From Neorhizobium populisoli (GTDB lineage: Bacteria > Pseudomonadota > Alphaproteobacteria > Rhizobiales > Rhizobiaceae): 64,000 bases of DNA. This document shows positions 34,187-42,592 of the stretch, in pieces. How positions within the stretch are numbered: position 1 is the first letter of the stretch; the number at the start of each line of letters is the position of its first letter. The notes under the pieces were generated by a model, which was given only the letters and a program-made list of their open reading frames with translations, was not told where the DNA came from and made no database searches. The translations under genes and the position numbers were made by a program. The DNA is taken from the NCBI RefSeq assembly GCF_019430945.1, contig NZ_JAHYCB010000009.1:158017-222016 (forward strand), read 5' to 3'.

Positions 34187-34651
34187 TCAAAACGGCATCT
34201 CGCCGTGAAAAGCGGGCACGAGAGCGCCGATAACAGCCAGCGGATCGGGCATTCCGCTCCAGATTCGGATCAAAGGTAGTTCGCCGAGGCCATTTATCGC
34301 GAAGCGTTCGTTTTCGGGAGGCAGGCGATCGTCTTCTGGCAGCGAGATCACTCTTATCGCAAGATCGAGGGCCGCTTCCGGAATACTTTCGATCCGCGCG
34401 ATGCCGCTGCCGCGCAGCTCGATAAGCCCGGCGGTCGCCTCCGGTCGATGCGCGATGAGACGATCGTCCCGCCGGCTGATGAAGACCTGATCGTCACCCA
34501 CCAGGGCCGCAGACGCGCCCCGCCGTTTCGCCGCCGCGAAGCAGGTGAAGGCGAGCATGGATTTACCGCTGCCGGAGGGGCCGGTGAAGATGAGGCCACG
34601 CCTGCCGATGACGATCGCCGTCGCGTGGATATTGATCCGGCCCGTCGTCAT
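34187..34651 (-). CDS. hprK: Minimal HPr kinase/phosphorylase (C-terminal domain only)
   Basis: A 154-aa protein corresponding to just the catalytic C-terminal domain of HprK/P (Gram-positive enzymes are about 310 aa). The P-loop GPSGSGKS (24-31), ALVGDDQVFI and LIELRGSGI signatures are present. In alphaproteobacteria such short HprK proteins occur beside chvG/chvI orthologues and phosphorylate HPr on Ser. The start overlaps the chvG stop (ATGA), so sensor and HprK are co-translated, tying PTS state to the ChvG/ChvI pathway. Confidence 0.92.
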   Translation of the reverse strand: MTTGRINIHATAIVIGRRGLIFTGPSGSGKSMLAFTCFAAAKRRGASAALVGDDQVFISRRDDRLIAHRPEATAGLIELRGSGIARIESIPEAALDLAIRVISLPEDDRLPPENERFAINGLGELPLIRIWSGMPDPLAVIGALVPAFHGEMPF

Positions 34652-36453
34652 TGCGTGCCGCCGGCCGGCAGCGACAGGGTGAAGCGTGCGCCGGTCGTGG
34701 CGCCGGTCTTCGCATCATGCAGGTTGTCGGCTTTCAGCGAGCCGCCATGCGCCTCGGCGATCTGGCGGCTGATGGAAAGGCCGAGGCCGGAATTCTGGCC
34801 AAAACTCTCGCCTTCCGGACGGTCCGTATAAAAACGTTCGAAAATGCGGTCGATATCTTCCGCCTGGATGCCGGGACCGTTGTCGTCGATCGTCGCCACG
34901 ACGCGATCCTTGATGCGCGACAGGCGGATCGAGATACGGCCACCCTTTTCCGGCACGAAGGACCGGGCGTTTTCGATCAGGTTGGTAACGATCTGGCCGA
35001 GGCGCAGGTCGTGGCCGTTGACCAGGAAGGCCGTCTTGTTGCCGGCCTTGCTGTCGGCGACCAGGTTGATCTCGACGGGCTTGCGGCCGGTGCGGATCTG
35101 CCGGGAAATATCGACGAGATTGCCGAACAGGTTTTCCATGTCGACGGGCGCCGAATCGGAACGCGCCAGTTCCGCATCGAGGCGGGAGGCGTCGGAAATA
35201 TCGCTGATCAGACGGTCGAGACGGCGCACGTCGTGGAAGATGATTTCCGTCAGCCGCCGTTTGGAATCCTCCGACTTGGCGAGCGGCAGCGTTTCCACGG
35301 CACTTCGAAGCGAGGTCAGCGGGTTCTTCAGTTCATGGCTGACATCGGCGGCAAAACTTTCGATCGCGTCGATGCGGTCGTAAAGCGCATTGGTCATTTC
35401 GCGCAATGCGATCGAAAGGTTGCCGATCTCGTCCTGGCGATAGGCAAAATCGGGAATCTCTTCGCGCTGCTTGGCGCCGCGTCGAACACGGATGGCGGCC
35501 GCGGAAAGGCGCCGCAGCGGATTGGCAATCGTCGAAGAGAGAAGCAACGACAGCAGGATGTTGACCAGGGTCGCGACACCGAAGACGCGCATGATCGCCA
35601 GCCGCTCGGCATGGACAATCTTGTCGATATCGCCGGCCTGAGTGGAGAGCAGCAGCACGCCGAGCACGGCGCGGAAGCGCTGCACCGGCACCGCGACCGA
35701 AACGATCAGCTCGCCGCGTTCCGTCACGCGAACCAGCGCACCGCGCACACCGGTCAGCGCGTTCATGACTTCCGGATAGATCGAACCGTCGCCGCCCGGT
35801 GCTTCCTTGTAGACCGGCAGGTTGCCGGGCTGCAGCAGGCGGTTAAACAGGCCGGCAAACCATTCGCTCCAGGTCTGCTGTTCGGTCTCCACCGGCGGCA
35901 GGTCGTAGCGCAGCACCTGGCCGCGCGAATAGAGATGGCGGGAATCGAGCAGCAGGTTGGCATCGGCGTCGAAAATGCGGGCACGGGTACGGGTCGGCGA
36001 AATCAGCCGCCTCAGAACCGGCGCGACACGTTCCGGATCGATCGGGAAGTCGAGATCCTCATCATTCGGCACCGGCGTGATGCTCTGGCCGGCCTGCAGT
36101 TCGAGCAGCTTCTGCGGATCGATGGTGATCGAATTGGTATCCACCGAGGCGGAGGCCGAGATCGCACCGGCGATGATTTCGCCCTGGGTCAGCAGGCTTT
36201 CGACGCGGGCGTCGATCAGCCCTTCGCGGAACTGGTTGAGATAGAGAATGCCGGCGACCAGGACCACGGTCGCCGCGATGTTGAAGAACAGGATACGGCG
36301 CGTCAGGCTCGAAAAGACGGCGTGGCCGAAAACCCTTCGAATGAGCGTGAACGGGCGCGACCAGAACCGCCGCTGCGGGCGGCGGGTTTCGGCTCCGCGA
36401 ATCTCGGTTTTGGTGTCACCGGTCATCTCGCTATCGAATGTCTGATCCGCCAC
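34648..36453 (-). CDS. chvG: Two-component sensor histidine kinase ChvG/ExoS
   Basis: Membrane sensor kinase, 601 aa, of the acid- and envelope-responsive ChvG-ChvI system (ExoS in Sinorhizobium), which controls succinoglycan, motility and virulence genes. N-terminal cytoplasmic tail, membrane segments at about 52-74 and 286-310 enclosing a periplasmic sensor domain, HAMP (about 305-360), DHp with H373 in FAADVSHELKNPLTSL, and HATPase with DNGPGI and NSGLGLSI. The start is GTG 36453 with GGAAGGA 5 bases upstream. Confidence 0.96.
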   Translation of the reverse strand: MADQTFDSEMTGDTKTEIRGAETRRPQRRFWSRPFTLIRRVFGHAVFSSLTRRILFFNIAATVVLVAGILYLNQFREGLIDARVESLLTQGEIIAGAISASASVDTNSITIDPQKLLELQAGQSITPVPNDEDLDFPIDPERVAPVLRRLISPTRTRARIFDADANLLLDSRHLYSRGQVLRYDLPPVETEQQTWSEWFAGLFNRLLQPGNLPVYKEAPGGDGSIYPEVMNALTGVRGALVRVTERGELIVSVAVPVQRFRAVLGVLLLSTQAGDIDKIVHAERLAIMRVFGVATLVNILLSLLLSSTIANPLRRLSAAAIRVRRGAKQREEIPDFAYRQDEIGNLSIALREMTNALYDRIDAIESFAADVSHELKNPLTSLRSAVETLPLAKSEDSKRRLTEIIFHDVRRLDRLISDISDASRLDAELARSDSAPVDMENLFGNLVDISRQIRTGRKPVEINLVADSKAGNKTAFLVNGHDLRLGQIVTNLIENARSFVPEKGGRISIRLSRIKDRVVATIDDNGPGIQAEDIDRIFERFYTDRPEGESFGQNSGLGLSISRQIAEAHGGSLKADNLHDAKTGATTGARFTLSLPAGGTQ

Positions 36454-36528
36454 AACAGTCCTTCCACCGGCCGATTTTATCGCCGGTCCGGGCGTGGCCT
36501 CAAGTTAAGCTTTCGCAACAATCGGCGG

Positions 36529-37260
36529 TCAGGCCGCCTCGCGGAAGCGATAACCGACGCCGTAAAGCGTCTCGATCATGTCGAAGTCGTTATCGACCAT
36601 CTTGAACTTCTTGCGCAGCCGCTTGATGTGGCTGTCGATCGTCCGGTCATCGACATAGACCTGCTCGTCATAGGCCGCATCCATCAGCGCGTCACGGCTT
36701 TTGACGACGCCCGGACGCTGCGCCAGCGAATGCAGGATGAGGAACTCGGTGACAGTCAGTGTTACCGCTTCGCCCTTCCAGGTGCAGGTATGGCGTTCCT
36801 GGTCCATGGCAAGCTGGCCGCGTTCAAGCGTGCGTGCGGCGATCTGGTCGGCCGTAGGCTTTGCGCCACCCGTGCCGCCAGCGGCCTGGGCTTCCTTTGC
36901 ACCCGCGCGGCGCAGGATCGCCTTGACACGCTCGACCAGCAGCCGCTGCGAAAACGGCTTGGTGATGAAGTCGTCGGCGCCCATCTTCAAGCCGAACAGC
37001 TCGTCGATTTCCTCGTCCTTAGAGGTGAGGAATATCACCGGCAGGTCGGATTTCTGACGCAGCCGCCGCAGCAGTTCCATACCGTCCATGCGCGGCATCT
37101 TGATATCGAAAATGGCAAGCTGCGGCGGGCGGGCGACAAGCCCGTCGAGCGCAGAGGCGCCATCCGTATAGGTCTCGACCTTGTATCCCTCAGCCTCCAG
37201 CGCAATCGACACCGAAGTCAGGATATTGCGGTCGTCATCTACGAGCGCGATTGTCTGCAT
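36529..37260 (-). CDS. chvI: Two-component response regulator ChvI
   Basis: OmpR-family response regulator, 243 aa. Receiver domain 1-120 with phospho-acceptor D52 (IFDIKMPRMDG) and K in FITKPFS, then a Gly/Ala linker and a C-terminal winged helix (about 145-240) ending ETLYGVGYRFREAA. Partner of ChvG. The start MQTIALVDDDRN at 37260 has GGAGA just upstream and is the usual one; a start seven codons earlier (37281) also has an AGGAGA site. Divergent from pckA with a shared 340-base upstream region. Confidence 0.96.
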   Translation of the reverse strand: MQTIALVDDDRNILTSVSIALEAEGYKVETYTDGASALDGLVARPPQLAIFDIKMPRMDGMELLRRLRQKSDLPVIFLTSKDEEIDELFGLKMGADDFITKPFSQRLLVERVKAILRRAGAKEAQAAGGTGGAKPTADQIAARTLERGQLAMDQERHTCTWKGEAVTLTVTEFLILHSLAQRPGVVKSRDALMDAAYDEQVYVDDRTIDSHIKRLRKKFKMVDNDFDMIETLYGVGYRFREAA

Positions 37261-37600
37261 TCTCTCCGTCTCCGTCACCATATAAGCGCTTCTCCTGGAA
37301 TCACCCCTGCCCAAGGCGGCACCAGCCGACGCGCTTCTTGAGTATAAAGGTGGAACAAATTGTGGCAAAGATAAAGGGGTGGCTTACGGTCGTAGCCGAA
37401 TGAGGGGACGCGCAGCCCGGATTAAAAGCGTTCGTAAACCGATTTAAAGAGGAATAAATTTTTTTAAATCGATTAAATAATTGATTTTGTTAAACAAATT
37501 TCCGAGCATCCCTTGCTCTTTCAGGAAACTGTCATTAATTTCGCGCCAGCTTTCCACGGCAGCAGCTAGTTTTTTTCCCGACAGCAGAAGGAGTGCGCGC
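37261..37600. other. Divergent chvI-pckA regulatory region (340 bp)
   Basis: No gene. The pckA-proximal half (about 37430-37500) is strikingly AT-rich for this genome and contains the dyads described separately. Promoters for both divergent genes must lie here; I could not fix their -35/-10 boxes by eye with confidence. Confidence 0.7.
37433..37478 (+). promoter_or_regulatory. Tandem CG-centred dyads upstream of pckA, candidate LacI-family operators
   Basis: Two imperfect palindromes with central CpG, one centred at 37440/37441 (CGTAAACCGATTTAAAGA) and one at 37470/37471 (TTTAAATCGATTAAAT), exactly 30 bases apart, about three helical turns. The two also give CGATTTAAA and its exact complement TTTAAATCG. 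CG-centred AT-rich dyads are typical of LacI-family sites, and in Sinorhizobium pckA is controlled by the LacI-type regulator PckR. Linking the two is inference. Confidence 0.4.
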
Positions 37601-39214
37601 ATGGAAGAGTTTGGACTTCACAACCCGGCCAACGGGTTAGCGGCAATCGGTCTCGGCAATGTTTCGCGCGTTTTTTACAATTCTTCCGAGGTCGAACTCT
37701 ACGAAGAAGCCATTCGCCGCGGTGAAGCCGACCTCACCATCGACGGTGCTCTGCGCGCCATAACCGGACAGCACACCGGCCGTTCGCCCAAGGACAAGTT
37801 CATGGTTCGGGATGCCGAAACCGAGAACCGCATCTGGTGGGGACCGGAGAACAAGCCGATGTCGCCGGAGCACTTTGCTGTGCTCAAGGCCGACATGCTG
37901 GCGCACGCTGCGGGCAAGGAACTGTTCGTTCAGGACCTGATCGGCGGTGCCGATGACGAATACGCTCTGCCGACCCGCGTCGTCAGCGAATTCGCCTGGC
38001 ATTCGCTGTTCATTCGCAACCTTCTGATCCGTCCGAAGCGCGAAACGCTGTCGGGTTTCGTGCAGAAGCTGACGATCATCAACCTGCCGAGCTTCAAGGC
38101 CGATCCGGCCCGCCACGGCTGCCGCACCGACACCGTCATCGCCTGCGATTTCACCAATGGCCTGATCCTGGTCGGCGGCACGTCCTATGCCGGCGAAAAC
38201 AAGAAGTCGGTCTTTTCGGTCCTCAACTACTTCCTGCCGGAAAAGGGCGTCATGCCGATGCACTGCTCGGCAAATGTCGGCCCGGACAACGACACGACCC
38301 TGTTCTTCGGCCTCTCCGGCACCGGCAAGACCACGCTGTCTGCCGACCCGAATCGCACGCTGATCGGTGACGATGAGCACGGCTGGGGTGAAAACGGCGT
38401 CTTCAACTTCGAAGGCGGCTGCTACGCCAAGGCGATCAACCTCTCGGCCGAAGCCGAGCCGGAAATCTATGCCGCGACCCGCCGTTTCGGCACGGTCATC
38501 GAAAACGTCGTTCTCGACGAAAACCGCGTTCCGGATTTCAACGACGACTCGCTGACGGAAAACACCCGCAGCGCCTATCCGCTGGATTTCATCCCGAACG
38601 CCTCGCGCACCGGTCTCGCGCCGCAGCCGAAGACGATCATCCTGCTTGCTGCCGACGCTTTCGGCGTCATGCCGCCGATCGCCAAGCTGACGCCGGAACA
38701 GGCCATGTACCACTTCCTGTCCGGCTACACCGCCAAGGTGGCCGGCACGGAAAAGGGCGTGACCGAGCCGGAAGCGACCTTCTCGACCTGCTTCGGCAGC
38801 CCGTTCATGCCACGTCATCCGGCTGAATACGGCAACCTGTTGAAGGAACTGATCGCCAAGCACGGTGTCGATTGCTGGCTGCTCAACACCGGTTGGACCG
38901 GTGGTCAGTACGGCGTCGGGCACCGCATGCCGATCAAGGTCACCCGCGCTCTTCTGAGCGCCGCCCTTGACGGCAGCCTGAAGAATGCCGAATTCCGCAC
39001 CGACGCAAACTTCGGCTTCGCAGTTCCGGTCGCGGTCGACGGCATCGACAGCAAGATCCTCGACCCGCGCTCGACCTGGGCCGATGGCGCTGCTTTTGAC
39101 GGCTACGCCAAGAAACTGGTCTCGATGTTCATCCAGAACTTCGAGCAGTACGAAGATCACGTCGATAGCAATGTTCGCGGCGCCGCTCCGGGCATCCTGG
39201 CCGCTGCCGAATAA
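37601..39214 (+). CDS. pckA: Phosphoenolpyruvate carboxykinase (ATP)
   Basis: Converts oxaloacetate to PEP, the entry to gluconeogenesis during growth on organic acids. 537 aa with the ATP-type kinase loops FFGLSGTGKTTLSAD and LIGDDEHGWGENGVFNFEGGCYAK, and substrate-site NTGWTGGQYGVGHRMPIK. ATG 37601 has AAGGAG upstream; a 40-codon upstream extension through AT-rich DNA is not coding-like. The chvG-chvI-pckA order is a Rhizobiaceae hallmark. Regulation is likely by the dyads at 37433-37478. A parS-like site and a terminator follow the stop. Confidence 0.97.
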   Translation: MEEFGLHNPANGLAAIGLGNVSRVFYNSSEVELYEEAIRRGEADLTIDGALRAITGQHTGRSPKDKFMVRDAETENRIWWGPENKPMSPEHFAVLKADMLAHAAGKELFVQDLIGGADDEYALPTRVVSEFAWHSLFIRNLLIRPKRETLSGFVQKLTIINLPSFKADPARHGCRTDTVIACDFTNGLILVGGTSYAGENKKSVFSVLNYFLPEKGVMPMHCSANVGPDNDTTLFFGLSGTGKTTLSADPNRTLIGDDEHGWGENGVFNFEGGCYAKAINLSAEAEPEIYAATRRFGTVIENVVLDENRVPDFNDDSLTENTRSAYPLDFIPNASRTGLAPQPKTIILLAADAFGVMPPIAKLTPEQAMYHFLSGYTAKVAGTEKGVTEPEATFSTCFGSPFMPRHPAEYGNLLKELIAKHGVDCWLLNTGWTGGQYGVGHRMPIKVTRALLSAALDGSLKNAEFRTDANFGFAVPVAVDGIDSKILDPRSTWADGAAFDGYAKKLVSMFIQNFEQYEDHVDSNVRGAAPGILAAAE

Positions 39215-39229
39215 GCTTCGATCCGATAA

Positions 39230-39245
39230 GGATTCACGTGAAACC
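39230..39245. other. parS: parS-like site after pckA
   Basis: GGATTCACGTGAAACC, 13 of 16 matches to the parS consensus on the minus strand, sharing the TTCACGTGAA core and the GATTCACGTGAAAC variant with the copies at 8256 and 12301. It lies 15 bases after the pckA stop and runs into the terminator stem. Confidence 0.6.
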
Positions 39246-39275
39246 GCCGGCCTTTGTGCCGGCGGTTTTCTTTTT
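39241..39275 (+). terminator. Rho-independent terminator of pckA
   Basis: An 11-bp stem AAACCGCCGGC/GCCGGCGGTTT with a 6-base loop followed by TCTTTTT. Confidence 0.88.
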
Positions 39276-39322
39276 GCGGTCTTTGTGGGAAACATGCGGC
39301 CACAACAGGCATTCGGAAACCC

Positions 39323-39757
39323 ATGGCCAGCAATCCGCTCGAAATCAACAGCCGCATCACCATCGCCGGATGGGAGCTGACCGAACAGTTCGTGCTGGCC
39401 GGCGGGCCGGGCGGGCAGAACGTCAACAAGGTCTCGACCGCCGTCCAGCTCTTCTACGACCTCGTCAATTCGCCGTCGCTGCCGGTGCGCGTCAAGGAAA
39501 ACGCCATCAAGCTTGCCGGAAAACGGGTGTCGAAGGATGGCGTGCTGATGATAGAGGCCAATAAATTCCGCAGCCAGGAGCGCAATCGCGAGGATGCACG
39601 CGAACGGTTGAAGGAACTGATTCTCAAAGCCGCGGAACCACCGCCGCCGCCGCGCAGAAAAACCAAGCCGACCAAGGGGTCCGTCGAACGCCGGCTGAAG
39701 GCGAAGTCCGGCCGGTCGGACGTGAAGAAGATGCGCGGCAAGCCGAGCGGGGACTGA
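39323..39757 (+). CDS. arfB: Alternative ribosome-rescue factor / peptidyl-tRNA hydrolase ArfB
   Basis: A codon-independent release factor that hydrolyses peptidyl-tRNA on stalled ribosomes as a backup to tmRNA. The 144-aa protein has the GGQ motif in LAGGPGGQNVNK (G30-G31-Q32), and a basic C-terminal tail (KTKPTKGSVERRLKAKSGRS) that inserts in the empty mRNA channel. ATG 39323 (MASNPLEINSRI) was preferred to an upstream frame that runs through the pckA terminator. It is followed 16 bases later by alkB. Confidence 0.93.
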   Translation: MASNPLEINSRITIAGWELTEQFVLAGGPGGQNVNKVSTAVQLFYDLVNSPSLPVRVKENAIKLAGKRVSKDGVLMIEANKFRSQERNREDARERLKELILKAAEPPPPPRRKTKPTKGSVERRLKAKSGRSDVKKMRGKPSGD

Positions 39758-39773
39758 TCTTGGGAGAACGGGT

Positions 39774-40385
39774 TTGGCAACGCTGCTGAACGGAATCAAA
39801 CACCTGCCCGATTATCTGGACCGCGCCACCCAGGAGCGGCTGGTCGGATCGATCCGCGGCATCGTGGCGGAAGCCCCGCTTTACACGCCCGAAATGCCCG
39901 GCACCGGCAAGCCGATGTCCGTCCGGATGACCAATTGCGGGCCGTTGGGCTGGGTAACGGACAAGCAGCAGGGATATCGCTACCAGCCCTTCCATCCGGC
40001 CACCAAAAAGCCTTGGCCCGCCATTCCGGACGAACTTCTGGCGCTCTGGGAAAAACTCTCCGACTACCCGAAACCGCCGGAAGCCTGTCTCGTCAATTTC
40101 TATTCCGACGATGCCAAGATGGGCCTGCATCAGGACAAGGACGAGACGGAGTTTTCTGCACCGGTCATCTCCATCTCGCTGGGCAATAGCTGCCTCTTTC
40201 GCGTCGGCGGCTTGAACCGCAAGGACCCGACCGGCTCGTTCAGGTTGTCGAGCGGCGATATCGTTCTGATCGGCGGGGAGGGGCGGCTTGCGTTCCACGG
40301 GGTCGACCGGATATATCCCGGTACGTCAACCCTGCTCAAGAACGGCGGTCGTATCAACCTGACGCTCCGCCGGGTCAATAGCTGA
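39774..40385 (+). CDS. alkB: Alpha-ketoglutarate-dependent DNA repair dioxygenase AlkB
   Basis: Fe(II)/2-oxoglutarate dioxygenase that oxidatively removes 1-methyladenine and 3-methylcytosine lesions. 203 aa with the iron ligands H119 and D121 (MGLHQDKDE), H175 (AFHGVDR) and the 2-oxoglutarate arginine R193 (GGRINLTLRR). The start is TTG 39774 with GGGAG 7 bases upstream, giving MATLLNGIKHLPDYL. It is probably co-transcribed with arfB and convergent with coaA. Confidence 0.93.
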   Translation: MATLLNGIKHLPDYLDRATQERLVGSIRGIVAEAPLYTPEMPGTGKPMSVRMTNCGPLGWVTDKQQGYRYQPFHPATKKPWPAIPDELLALWEKLSDYPKPPEACLVNFYSDDAKMGLHQDKDETEFSAPVISISLGNSCLFRVGGLNRKDPTGSFRLSSGDIVLIGGEGRLAFHGVDRIYPGTSTLLKNGGRINLTLRRVNS

Positions 40386-40458
40386 CGATTCATGGTTAAT
40401 AGCCGGCGATGCATCGCCGCCTATCGTGTCCCAGTCCCGCACAGTTTTCTCAATCAGA

Positions 40459-41445
40459 TTAGAGCTTTCGCAGCGAAACCGTCTCGATGAAATGGTTGCG
40501 GCCCTTGCGCAGGATGAGATCGGCGCGGGGGCGGGTCGGCAGGATGTTCTGGCGCAGGTTCTTCAGGTTGATGTTTTCCCAGAGCCCTTCGGCGACGGCG
40601 CGGGCCGCATCCGCGTCGATCGCCGCATATTTCTTGAAGAACGAGGTCGGATCGCGGAAGGCGGTTTCACGCAGCTTCATGAAGCGCTGCACATACCACT
40701 GGTGAATCTGCTCCTCTTCGGCGTCGATATAGATCGAGAAGTCGAAGAAGTCGGAAACGATCGGCACGATCTTGCCGTCGGCCGGCAGCGCCCGCGATTG
40801 CAGCACGTTGATACCTTCGAAGATCAGGATATCCGGCCGGTCCACCAGCGTATATTCGTCCGGCAGCACGTCATAGGTCAGGTGCGAATAACGCGGTGCG
40901 CGAACGTTCGGCTCGCCGGCCTTGATCGCCGAGAGAAAGCGCAGGATCGTTCCAACATCGTAGCTTTCCGGAAAGCCTTTGCGCTCCATCAGGTTTTCGC
41001 GGTTCAACACCGCGTTCGGATAGAGAAAACCGTCGGTGGTGATCAGGTCCACCTTCGGGCTCGCCGGCCAGCGCGCCAGAAGCTCCTTCAGGATACGCGC
41101 GGTGGTCGACTTGCCGACCGCCACCGAACCGGCAATGCCGATGATGAAGGGCGTCTTGTTGTCCGACAGGCTGAGGAACTGATTGCGCTGTTGGAAGAGG
41201 CGCTGCGAGGCTTCCACATGGGTGGAAAGCAGGCGCGACAGCGAAAGATAGATTCGCCGCACCTCATCGAGATTGATCGGGTCGTCCAGCGAGCGCAGCC
41301 GTTGCACCTCGTCGGCAGTCAGCGTCAGCGGCGTATCGGCCCGGAATTTCGCCCATTCTTCCGCCGTGAAGGAATGATAGGGCGAGTAATATTCCGAGGT
41401 GGCGCCGGTTTCGCTCGGATCGGCAGGCTGCGATGCGATGTTCAT
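40459..41445 (-). CDS. coaA: Type I pantothenate kinase
   Basis: Phosphorylates pantothenate, the controlling step of CoA synthesis. 328 aa with P-loop GIAGSVAVGKSTTAR, DLITTDGFLYPNAVL and IFEGINVLQ. The start at 41445 (MNIASQPADPS) is the first ATG clear of hisE; the frame is open 39 codons upstream but overlaps hisE. Located downstream of hisE in the his cluster, an arrangement common in rhizobia, and convergent with alkB. Confidence 0.96.
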   Translation of the reverse strand: MNIASQPADPSETGATSEYYSPYHSFTAEEWAKFRADTPLTLTADEVQRLRSLDDPINLDEVRRIYLSLSRLLSTHVEASQRLFQQRNQFLSLSDNKTPFIIGIAGSVAVGKSTTARILKELLARWPASPKVDLITTDGFLYPNAVLNRENLMERKGFPESYDVGTILRFLSAIKAGEPNVRAPRYSHLTYDVLPDEYTLVDRPDILIFEGINVLQSRALPADGKIVPIVSDFFDFSIYIDAEEEQIHQWYVQRFMKLRETAFRDPTSFFKKYAAIDADAARAVAEGLWENINLKNLRQNILPTRPRADLILRKGRNHFIETVSLRKL

Positions 41446-41470
41446 GGCTGGAAACTCGTGATCGGATTCG

Positions 41471-41791
41471 TCACTTGGGCCGGCTCGCCTTTTCCTGCAG
41501 GCCGGATTGGCCGGTCCTGCGCTGCAATTCGTCGAGCACATCCTGTAACGGCAGCGCCGCAATATTCAAGACGACTAAAAGATGATAGAGCAGGTCCGCG
41601 CTCTCGGAAGTCAGGTTTTGCCGATCCTGCTTGATGGCTGCGATCACGGTTTCCACCGCCTCTTCACCCAGCTTCTTGGCGGCCTTTTCCTGGCCGGCGG
41701 CGACCAGCTTGGCCGTCCAGGATTCGTCCGGCGATGCCTTGGCGCGGGCAGCGACGATCTCTTCGAGATCTTGCAGGGAAAACTCACTCAA
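41471..41791 (-). CDS. hisE: Phosphoribosyl-ATP pyrophosphatase
   Basis: Second step of histidine synthesis, hydrolysing PR-ATP to PR-AMP. A 106-aa MazG-fold protein with the EExxE-type metal site KKLGEEAVETVIAA and ESADLLYHLLVVL. The start is TTG 41791, supported by GGAGG 6 bases upstream on the minus strand. It follows hisF by 12 bases. Confidence 0.96.
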   Translation of the reverse strand: MSEFSLQDLEEIVAARAKASPDESWTAKLVAAGQEKAAKKLGEEAVETVIAAIKQDRQNLTSESADLLYHLLVVLNIAALPLQDVLDELQRRTGQSGLQEKASRPK

Positions 41792-41803
41792 AACCGCCTC
41801 CCG

Positions 41804-42592
41804 TCAGTCGAGCCGCATGGCAATGCCATGCTCCGACATATAGCGCTTCGCCTGGCCGACGGTATAGGTGCCGAAGTGGAAAATCGAGGCGGCCAGAACC
41901 GCCGTTGCATGGCCTTCCTTGATGCCGGCGACCAGATCGTCAAGGCTGCCAACGCCGCCGGAAGCAATCACCGGCGCGCGGACGCTGTCGGCGATCGCCT
42001 GCGTCAGTTCCAGATCGTAGCCGACCTTGGTGCCGTCGCGGTCCATCGAGGTGACGAGCAGTTCGCCCGCACCGCGCTCGACCATCTTCACGGCAAATTC
42101 CACCGCATCGATGCCGGTCGCGTTGCGGCCGCCATGCGTATAGATTTCCCATTCGCTGCGATTGTCGCCGCCGACAGATTGCGTCAGCCGCCGCTTGGCA
42201 TCGATCGACACGACAATGCACTGGTTGCCGAACTTGTCGGCCGCTTCCGCCACGAAATCCGGATTGGCGACCGCCGCCGAATTGATCGCCACCTTGTCGG
42301 CGCCGGCCAGCAGCAGCTTACGGATATCGGCAACCGCACGCACGCCGCCGCCGACGGTGAGCGGCATGAAGCAGTGATCGGCCGTGCGGGCGACGACGTC
42401 GAAGATCGTTTCGCGATTGTCGGAAGACGCGGTGATGTCGAGGAAGCAGAGTTCGTCGGCCCCGGCCGCATCATAGGCCTTCGCTGCCTCCACCGGATCG
42501 CCGGCATCGACCAGATCGAGAAAGTTGACGCCCTTGACGACGCGACCGTCCTTGACGTCCAGGCATGGGATAACGCGGGCTTTGAGGGTCAT
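41804..42592 (-). CDS. hisF: Imidazole glycerol phosphate synthase cyclase subunit HisF
   Basis: Uses ammonia delivered by HisH to convert PRFAR to imidazole glycerol phosphate and AICAR. A 262-aa TIM barrel with catalytic D11 in VIPCLDVKDGRVVKGVNF and the second Asp in LVTSMDRDGTKVGYD. The start overlaps the hisA stop by ATGA. Confidence 0.97.
   Translation of the reverse strand: MTLKARVIPCLDVKDGRVVKGVNFLDLVDAGDPVEAAKAYDAAGADELCFLDITASSDNRETIFDVVARTADHCFMPLTVGGGVRAVADIRKLLLAGADKVAINSAAVANPDFVAEAADKFGNQCIVVSIDAKRRLTQSVGGDNRSEWEIYTHGGRNATGIDAVEFAVKMVERGAGELLVTSMDRDGTKVGYDLELTQAIADSVRAPVIASGGVGSLDDLVAGIKEGHATAVLAASIFHFGTYTVGQAKRYMSEHGIAMRLD

Noticed and set aside
37637..39799. 720-codon frame antisense to pckA and arfB
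   Set aside because: Spans two well-supported genes and a terminator; no domain, no ribosome binding site.
40404..40419. 16-base perfect palindrome between alkB and coaA
   Set aside because: No T tract and no link to a known site; convergent intergenic position, so it could be a weak terminator, but evidence is thin.
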